A program made the translations under genes and the position numbers. A stretch of DNA of 64,000 nt from Culex pipiens pallens. Lineage: Eukaryota > Arthropoda > Insecta > Diptera > Culicidae. The notes under the pieces were generated by a model. It saw only the letters and a program-made list of their open reading frames with translations, had not been told where the DNA came from and made no database searches. Below, one piece after another: positions 11,476 to 64,000 of this stretch. The stretch's first letter is position 1; every line of letters starts with the position of its first letter. The stretch covers positions 68,985,930 to 69,049,929 of the forward strand of contig NC_068937.1 in assembly GCF_016801865.2 (NCBI RefSeq). The letters are read 5' to 3'.

Positions 11476-11562
11476 TCATTAAAATAAATTTCAACATATT
11501 GCTATTGGCACATTTAGATAACTTTGACAGTGGTTTGCTTCATTGTTTTCAGTAGATGTTCA

Positions 11563-57283
<45,721 letters not shown>

Positions 57284-57440
57284 CTGAAAATATAAAATGA
57301 CTGTTATCGTTTTAAATAATATTGTTATATGGCGTGTATGTTTAACGTAGTGAGAAGTTGTTGTTATTTTATTATCCATATAAAATTTCGAATGACCGCA
57401 TAGGTTAAAGCTGCTAGAAATAAAGAGTTAACAACAACAT

Positions 57441-57603
57441 AGGCGTCATCCATAAAGTATGTCACGCTCTAGGGGGGAGGGGGATCTGAGCAAGTGTGAC
57501 ATTGCATGTTATAAGTATAGGAAAAGCGTGACAAAGGGGGGGGAGGAGGGGGGGGGGGTAAATTTGTGCTGATTTTTGCGTGATGTACTTTATGGGTGAA
57601 GCC
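57441..57603. mobile_element. Short element with GGCGTCATCCATAAAGTA ends
   Basis: The ends are inverted (right end TACTTTATGGGTGAAGCC), and the interior has two G runs (57475-57481 and 57536-57558). The type is widespread in insects. Non-coding. It lies upstream of the coding start of the host gene. Confidence 0.7.
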
Positions 57604-57808
57604 ATATAAAATTTGTCTGCTTCCAGCCTGTTTGAATTAGGCCCCTGAATTCTTTAGGATCGTATTGATTCCAGAGACAAGCAAACACTGAATCAGTGAA
57701 CTCGTTCCTTTAAGGAACATACTAGACGAATGATTCTTAAAATATTTGTTAGTCTATCTTATCGACACTTCGTTTTCTGTTCAGCCTATTAAATTTAATT
57801 CTCTACCC
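57604..57808. other. Spacer upstream of the host gene
   Basis: No promoter element or gene recognised. Confidence 0.3.
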
Positions 57809-58269
57809 ACACGCAAAGAAATTCCGGTGAACGTTGGATGCTCAATCGCCCTTACCCATCCGATGTTCAAATTTATTCCCATCGGATGTTCAAAGCATTT
57901 AAAAAATCACCAACACCACCGCATTCTGAATCATACGATTTTATTCATGCTCTAGTATGCGTGATATTTGTGCAAACCGAACAGTCAACCGAAGATTTTT
58001 TTTTTTCTGATAGCTCGTTCTTCTCTGTGGTCAGTTTGACGTTTTGTTTTTTTGTCGCGGTAGGCTGTGCTCGCTCTGCAAGTTTTTTTCGGCCAACAAC
58101 GGTAGGCGGTCCAGGAAAGTTTCCGCCGGTAATTTTGTGCTCACCGCATCGCGAGTGTCCGAAATTGGTTCCCGTCCGTAGCCCAGAGAATTAATTTCGG
58201 TTTCTCTCCCCTCAACGTTTTTAGATTTAAGCAATATGGTACTTCCCTCACGGACAAATCAATCCGCGG

Positions 58270-59050
58270 CGGCCCGAGTTCGGCCAGCAGTTCCGTCGTG
58301 ACGGCCGAAATTATGGAAACTGACACGGACCTGTTGATGCCCGTGCCGGAAGAATCTCCCTACTTTCCGGAAAAGTACCCTGGCAAAGTGTGCGCCTGTG
58401 CGCGCTCGGCGAACGCAGCCAGTTGGGCCAGGGCGAAATGGACGGATCGAGGTCAAGAACAGTGTCGAAGCGACGGTGGCGGCCGCGCTGTAGTCCTAGG
58501 AAGACGACGAGGGATTCTCCGGGCGCAGTCCCAGTCAGGGGGACAAACGGGCAGCGGTGGTGGTGGCATCACGCTCGGAATATCGCCGCTGCTGAGCAGC
58601 AAAAAACGATAGAAAGGATTGAACGTAACGTAAGTGCGTATGGTTGTGACCTTTTGACCGGCGACCTAACTAAACCCTCTATCTCTCTTCCGCAGAAACC
58701 CAATTATCAACGCCGAGTACGTGACTGTGGCCATGGTGGCCATACGTGATTTACTCGATCAAGAACGGCGGATACTTTTACACTCAACGGTCGTGTGCCA
58801 GCTGGTCGTTTGGCGTGGGCATTGGCGCGGCCACGGGGACGCTCAGCAACCTGGAGGTGGTCGTGGCGCAGGCCTTAAGCAAAAAGTGCTACTTTTGCTT
58901 TGCTGTGCAAGGTAGATACGCAAGCTACATCGCGGTCCAGAGATTCAAAACACTTATTTTTCCCCAGATGTCCAAAATTGTTCTACTACCCGTGCATCGC
59001 CGCGGCCGGTGGCACTACCACGAAACGTGACGTCGATTCCGAAGTACGGC
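58270..59050 (+). pseudogene. PHD / extended-PHD fragment, KMT2C/D (fly Lpt)-like
   Basis: In shifting frames: PVPEESPYFPEKYPGKVC (58341-58394), then after a one-base loss LCALGERSQLGQGEM, then across an intron (58630-58695) NGGYFYTQRSCASWSFGV, then ALSKKCYFCF, and after a second intron (58912-58967) CPKLFYYPCIAAAGG. This is the order of the first PHD / extended-PHD zinc module of KMT2C/D proteins (Lpt in flies, split from trr). Zinc ligands are partly lost and frames broken. Introns are kept, so it is a DNA-level copy. Confidence 0.6.
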
Positions 59051-59800
59051 TGGATGTGCCGGTGCTGTCGGGTTTGTTTTGAGTGGGGTTCGCGAACGCC
59101 GGGAGGGGGCGCTTCGTCGCGATGGCTACCAGCAGCGGGACAAGGGCCACGCCAATATCCACGCCTAAGTCCACTCCAGCGAGCACAATCTGCACCAAAT
59201 CAAATCGCTGCAGGCCGAGTTGGCAAGCGGAAACCAAAGCTACAGTTGCAACCTCCCCCGGCATTGGACAAGAACGACGGAGTTCTGGCCGCGATCGAAT
59301 CAGCCGTAGCCGGGAGCAACTTGGACAACTCGTTTGATGATGTCAAGCTGGAACCGCTGGTTACGAACGAGCAGGACGTGGTTGAGCTACGCAATCTGCA
59401 GAAGCTTGGCATCGGTGATTAATTTTTGTGCGGAGGCGTCCCGAGCGGACCAGAAACGATCAAATCTGGGAAGAATCTACGACCGCGGAGGTCAAACCGA
59501 AGAACAAGCCAATCAAGAACAAGCCAATGCTTCGGCAGGCTACTGTTGCCGTGGTATTCCGTTGCCATCGGTAGACCTGCCAGTCTTGTTCGCCGCCTCT
59601 CTAACAGTCTTCCACCAAGACGTCCCTCAAAAGCCCATTCAGAAGACTCAGACCTGGCCGGCACGACCAAGTCGAGGAACCGGTTGACAACAACAAAGAC
59701 ATCTCGTGTGTGTTACTTCGGAACTATTCGGCGGAGGTGCGGACAGTTACTGCGTAGCACCAGATTCCTGACTCTTGATTCTTGTCATAGAGATGACTAA
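59051..59800 (+). pseudogene. Continuation of captured coding DNA, unidentified
   Basis: GC-rich; a 137-codon frame (59009-59422) includes KYGWMCRCCRVC, which could be the next PHD finger, then an acidic stretch (NLDNSFDDVKLEPLV). Further frames to 59800 are not recognised. Confidence 0.4.
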
Positions 59801-60186
59801 AAAGCTGTGTGTTTAATTTAATATAAAAAATTAGAAATTTGTGTTATATAATAACAAATAAAAAGCTGTTGTTTGTTTTTCAATATAATATTTTCTCTTT
59901 GGGAGGAATATTTATAAAAAAAAATACAATTTCTGTTCTTGGTAAACCAAAAATAAACTGACTCAATCGTAATTTTGATTGATTTAGTTTTAATATTGGT
60001 TTAAGGGTGCACAGCAACTAAGGAAGTTGTTGTCTTCTTATTCCAAAATTGTCAAACTTACGAACCCAATCCTGCAATAACGGGATTGTAAAATTAATCA
60101 AACTTTGTTGTAAATTGCTTTGTGGACAGTACTTTAGGGGATGAATAAAAAAATATTTCGATAGTACCCGTAGTTTTGAAGATACA
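59801..60186. other. AT-rich spacer
   Basis: Nothing recognised. Confidence 0.3.
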
Positions 60187-60480
60187 CGCAAAACAGCCAA
60201 TGTGAATTATATGACCATTGGTACCGAAATTTTGACCATCGAATGCTCATAAACGATCATGAGCATTCGATGCGCAACACGAATTGACCATTCGATGTTC
60301 AAAGTGCTTTCTGGAAAATTTGACAGCTCGTTTATATGTGTGCGTGTCGTCGCACGCAGAATTTTGTGGTTTCATCTATCCAACACTGGCGGCGCCACCG
60401 TACGTCTCTGCATTAGCGATAGTACCGCTTTTCACCACCAGATGGATATAATCGATATTTAGGACGCAAACCAAAATGAT

Positions 60481-60620
60481 GGAGGAAATATTCATCAAAA
60501 CAGACCATTTTTGTTGTTGTTTAACAAAAATTAAACTAAATCAACTGAAATTACAAAAGAATTAGTTTAATTTAAGGTTTAACAACAACATAAACTCTCT
60601 GTTTTGATAAATATTCCTCC
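60481..60620. repeat. 140-bp hairpin
   Basis: GGAGGAAATATTCATCAAAA is mirrored by TTTTGATAAATATTCCTCC; inner arms are AACAACA/TGTTGTT-type. It lies just inside the left end of pair Y; a half copy lies at 62964-62985. Confidence 0.6.
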
Positions 60621-60789
60621 AAAAGAGAATACATCGAAACGAACAAAAAATAACTTTGTTTTTATTAGTTGTGTAACATAAGAAATCAATTTTCCTGTTG
60701 ATTAACAAATTATTACCAAAGTTCCAAGTATATCTTAGTTTTTGGTCATCTTTTTGACACACTTATATCACGAGTCTAGAATCTGATTT

Positions 60790-61440
60790 TGCAGGATCAC
60801 GCAGGACTTTTTGCGCCGGTAGTCGATCACGTTTCTGGCGTATTGCGGCCAACAAAAGCGACACCATTAATCGTTTAAGCTGGTGCCGAGCTCAAGTGGC
60901 CACCCCCGCTGAGCAGTATCGAAGCAGTTTAACAGAATGTTGCTGTGTAATACGTCGTCTTACCCACCTCCTGAGACGGGTAAATTGATCTGGATGGGTT
61001 GGTTGGGGTAGGTCCGCCTGAAAGCGTTTGAGCGGCTAGTACTCGAATTATACCACCTGAACGGGACCCATTTCTGCGAGCTTCATTGAGTGCGATATCA
61101 GGTGCCGCTTCGAAAAGGCGTTCGATTTCTCAACGCGGCGATGGCTTTGCCGGCTGATGATGCAGGGACTTCGATTGACCAGTTACGTCGTAAGCTACCG
61201 GTGGTGACCGACTTCCTCTTATCTGGCAGCTTCTGCCATGGCGACGGACACGTTGCTCAGTTCCTCGAAGCGCTGGTGAAGTTAGAGAAGCACCCCAACA
61301 GCAGTATTTCCGCGTCGATGAATTCGACTCGCACGAGTAGCACTGACTTCTCCGATCTAATGGATGCAACTGATTCCGGCGAAAAATTTTCCCTCTCGAA
61401 ACCCTCTCGATGATGGTAATGTTGAAAGGGCCAAATCGAT
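60790..61440 (+). pseudogene. Unidentified exon-like fragment
   Basis: GC content rises and an open frame of 107 codons (61090-61413) reads AMALPADDAGTSIDQLRRKL and ends in a Ser/Thr-rich tail. Upstream frames are broken. It is followed by ATTCTAATTAAATC AT-rich DNA. I do not recognise the gene. It is probably another captured piece. Confidence 0.4.
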
Positions 61441-61589
61441 GAACCTGGAAAAATGTATTGCTTTGAATAAATTCTAATTAAATCACTAGCAATTTTACCC
61501 GCAACAACAGGACAGTGTATGAACCCGTTTGATTGGTTGGTTGTTTGGTCGTCGTTGTCGTGCTGTTCGGCAAAACCCGGACCCAGATC

Positions 61590-62460
61590 ACGGGGCCCGA
61601 CTAGTTCCGCTATTGAAGTCTTTCCGCGATCGGGGCGAGGGTTTCGGTCAGCGGTGAACCCGACGGATGAGCTGCGATCGTCCTAATTGCGGGGTGGATT
61701 TTGTGATCGTGCGAGCGATTCGAAAAGGTTTCTACAGGACGGAGGATCGAGGCGATTCGAAGAGTTCGAACGAACGTTCCTTCTTCTTCTTGGTCACCTT
61801 GACCGTGTACATCAACTCGTCGGTCTTTCTCCAACTTGTCTGATTCAACTTCGTACTAACCTGGATTTTTTTTCTTCGACCTTTTGTCATGGAGTTCCTT
61901 CTACGATCCAAATCGGCGGAATGGTGGAGACTGTCGACGGAACGGCAAAGGACTACGACGTTGGTTGATCAGTCGAGCTTTTCGACACAAAAGGGTTTCG
62001 TTTGCCGCAAGTGGTGGCCAACAGACGGAACGCGAGTATCACTGCCGAGACGATTTTCCTTGGATTCGCCGTTCCGTCGACAGTCTCCACCATTCCGCCG
62101 ATTTGGATCGTATAAGAAACTCCATGACAAAAGGTCGAAGAAAAAAAATCCAGGTTTGTACGAAATTGAATCAGGCAAGTTGGAGAAAGACCGACGAGTT
62201 GATGTACACGGTCAAGGTGACCAAGAAGAAGAAGGAACGTTCGTTTGAACTCTTCGAATCGCCTCGATCCTCCGTCCTCGCCCTTCCTGATAATCGGGTC
62301 CTCTTTCGGTCGGAACGTGCTGGCTTGGATCTCTTCTGACTGGAGGTTGCCGGAACTATCAGCAGCGAAGATCCCGAACCCGCGAGGTGACAGGCTCCTG
62401 CTCCTCCTCCTGCCGGCCCTTCGTATCACGTCGCAAATTGTAGCCCTTTGCGCTCGTTGA
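61590..62460. repeat. Gene-derived inverted duplication
   Basis: 61737-61955 and 62065-62278 are near-identical inverted copies of exon-like DNA; the forward sense reads TDELMYTVKVTKKKKERSFE (62190-62250). A spacer of about 110 bp separates them. 62280-62460 continues as single-copy coding-like DNA. A 268-codon minus-strand frame (61953-62759) runs through one arm and is not taken as a gene. Confidence 0.65.
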
Positions 62461-63319
62461 ATTACTCTTACAGCACCTCGAGCGTTTCGCGCACAAAGTT
62501 GAAGAACGTCAACAAAAGCAAAAAAAATGAATAATATTTCTCTCACAGAAACCAAAAACAAAACAAAAAACTTACTGACTATAACACACTGGGACCTGAA
62601 CTTTTGGAGGAAGATCCGGAAAACTGCGGATTTAATCCGGGCAAAACAAAAAGCTGCGCGAGAAAAAATTCCAACTGTCAAACGTGAAGAAGGAAGAATC
62701 TCCGCTATTAAAACAAAGTAGAAGAGGAAGACAGCAGTTCGATAGGGAGGCTCACACATACATTTAAATGGGTTTGATATGTGTTGGTGATGTTTACGAA
62801 ATTTGAACGTTCGATGTTCAAAGGTATGAACATCGAATGGTCAAAGCCGAATGCGCATCCGATGTTCACCGGATAAGGTTTGCGTGTACTAAATTGTCTG
62901 TAACAAAAATCTGGGTGCAAAAGCTATGGTTGATGTGCACCGTTAACGGCACATAAATTGTCTGTTTTGATAAATATTCTCTGCTATTTTTTGGTTTGCG
63001 TCCTGGGGATGTCTGAATCCATCTGGTGGCGAAAAGTGGTACTAGCACTAGCCGTGATGATGTACGGTGGCGGCGCTAGTGATGAATAGTGCAAGCAGTA
63101 AACAGCTGCGTGTGATGTCACGCACACATTCAAAAGAGCTGTCAAAATGTCAGAAAAACACGTTGAACTTCGGATGGTCAACGCGCTTTGCGCATCGAAC
63201 GTTCATGATCGTTTATGACCATTCGATGCTCAAAATTTTGAAACCAATGGTCAGTAAATTCGCATTGGCAGTTTTGCGCGAGGGGGATGACACTCCGCGA
63301 TTTCATTCAAATCGTGCCA

Positions 63320-63445
63320 AATCGCACCAAATTCCTTCATCTTTGCTCATCGTACCTTCATCGCGGTCGTTTTTAGCTCATCGTGCCAAATCGCGCCAAA
63401 TCGCGCTCATCGTGCTCATCGTGCTCATCGTGCTCAGATCGTGCT
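63320..63445 (+). repeat. Degenerate tandem repeat (TCGTGCCAAATCGC / TCATCGTGC)
   Basis: Nonamer TCATCGTGC occurs three to four times in a row at about 63407-63435, preceded by diverged CGTGCCAAATCGC units. Non-coding. Confidence 0.7.
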
Positions 63446-64000
63446 CGAATGAAAATTTTCATTCATGCAGTCAGAGTTGCCAGAAATTATTCGTTCTAGC
63501 AGTTTCCCATGAAATTGGGCGCACTGCTTCAATGTTTACTTTTGTTGATTCGAGCAGAATGATGTAAATAAACTAAATTGTTTTTTTCAGGACGGATTGC
63601 GGTAGAATCATAAAACGGGATTGTTAAGGCCGGAACCAGGCCGGAACTATTTCGTCTGCGATGACCTGGAGCCTGCTTCGGTTTTTATTAATTGTTTATT
63701 GTTTCCTTTCGTTTGGGCAAGTTGAGTTCAAAAACTGCAACCCCCGATTCAACGAAAATGCAGCCCTAAACCAGACTACGGCTACGTCCACTTCCGGCTG
63801 AGCTTCCCTAAAACCACTAAGCAGCCGTATACGACGCCGTATCATCAAGAATGCGACCAAAACCAAGGAAAAGCTGAAAAAAAAAACTCAATAAATCGAC
63901 AACGACTCCACTGCCACAGGTGACAAACCGGAAGATGACGTCAAAGGCTCCGCCAAATTGGACAAGGACAATTTGCAGTCGAAGAGAACGTTAGCCAAAC
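63446..64000. other. Right edge, no gene identified
   Basis: 63590-64000 has moderate GC and a short open frame at the very end (DNDSTATGDKPEDDVKGSAK) that could belong to an exon continuing outside the window. I cannot support a call. Confidence 0.3.

Larger units (their letters stand above)
57809..62887. mobile_element. TIR pair X enclosing gene-derived DNA
   Basis: The left end from 57809 (CACGCAAAGAAATTCCGGTG) and the inverted right end to 62887 (CACGCAAACCTTATCCGGTG on the minus strand) share about 130 bp with 'CATCGGATGTTCA' modules and a 'aatcaccaacac' segment. Between them are GC-rich, exon-like stretches, including the PHD fragment. No transposase and no clear target duplication. 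Confidence 0.55.
60187..63280. mobile_element. TIR pair Y, interleaved with pair X
   Basis: The left end (60187-60470) and right end (62980-63280) are inverted copies of about 290 bp, with CGCAAAACAGCCAATG against CGCAAAACTGCCAATG at the tips, CATCGAATGCTCATAAACG modules, and an inner ACCACCAGATGGAT segment. The right end lies beyond the right end of pair X, so the pairs cross instead of nesting. Confidence 0.6.

Noticed and set aside
61953..62759. 268-codon minus-strand ORF
   Set aside because: It crosses one arm and the spacer of an inverted duplication and then AT-rich DNA; composition is inconsistent and no domain is visible.

Overview
The window is eukaryotic DNA with no bacterial gene organisation, and it almost certainly comes from a culicine mosquito of the Culex type. 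The support is a Twin-like dimeric tRNA SINE, short AT-rich introns, many long-inverted-repeat (foldback) elements, and a Ty3/gypsy element next to ORF1-only non-LTR retroposons. About nine tenths of the sequence is transposable-element or repeat DNA, often several layers deep. All boundaries were read by eye.

Host gene. I see one convincing host gene, on the minus strand, from 57283 (exon with signal peptide) to 11563 (stop). Eight coding exons join with compatible phases into 918 codons. They encode a secreted or single-pass membrane protein with a ZP-N-like module (four cysteines), one transmembrane helix and a cytoplasmic tail of about 700 residues. Its last intron (47335 to 11686) would be about 35.6 kb and holds most of the mobile DNA in the window.

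Layout. 1-9.4 kb: half of a foldback element, MITEs, a 721-bp foldback with a 9-bp target duplication, and a terminal-inverted-repeat (TIR) element carrying a broken ARID-domain gene fragment (BAP170/ARID2-like, introns kept). 9.5-11.5 kb: a 2-kb foldback just 3' of the host gene. 11.8-17.3 kb: a deeply nested block. It holds an ORF1-only retroposon split by a solo LTR, and an RNase H-bearing LINE fragment split by a TIR element (8-bp duplication). That TIR element carries pieces of 6-phosphogluconate dehydrogenase and is itself split by a second, intact ORF1-only retroposon (16-bp duplication). 17.3-22.8 kb: MITEs, one of them piggyBac-like (TTAA), a 141-bp satellite and another foldback. 22.8-33.5 kb: a gypsy element (gag, pol, integrase, 3' LTR) with pol cut by a 4.3-kb insertion; that insertion contains a 905-bp tandem repeat cut in turn by a Tc1/mariner-type foldback. 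33.7-34.5 kb: an unidentified broken coding fragment. 34.5-45.2 kb: foldback arms built from the 141-bp satellite, two copies of a (CA)n-tailed retroposon with an internal tRNA-like segment, a 2.9-kb foldback inserted in one of them, a Twin-like SINE, a roughly 110-bp minisatellite, and a SINE with a perfect target duplication. 45.4-47.3 kb: TIR elements. 47.3-57.3 kb: the compact part of the host gene, with three large foldbacks in its introns. 57.8-63.3 kb: two interleaved TIR pairs enclosing gene-derived DNA, including a PHD/extended-PHD fragment like KMT2C/D (fly Lpt).

How it fits together. Repeated families inside the window give several pre-insertion sites, so the order of many insertions can be read directly. 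The most notable themes are gag-only retroposons, repeated capture of host gene pieces by TIR elements, and many near-perfect long hairpins, three of them in the short-range introns of a host gene.
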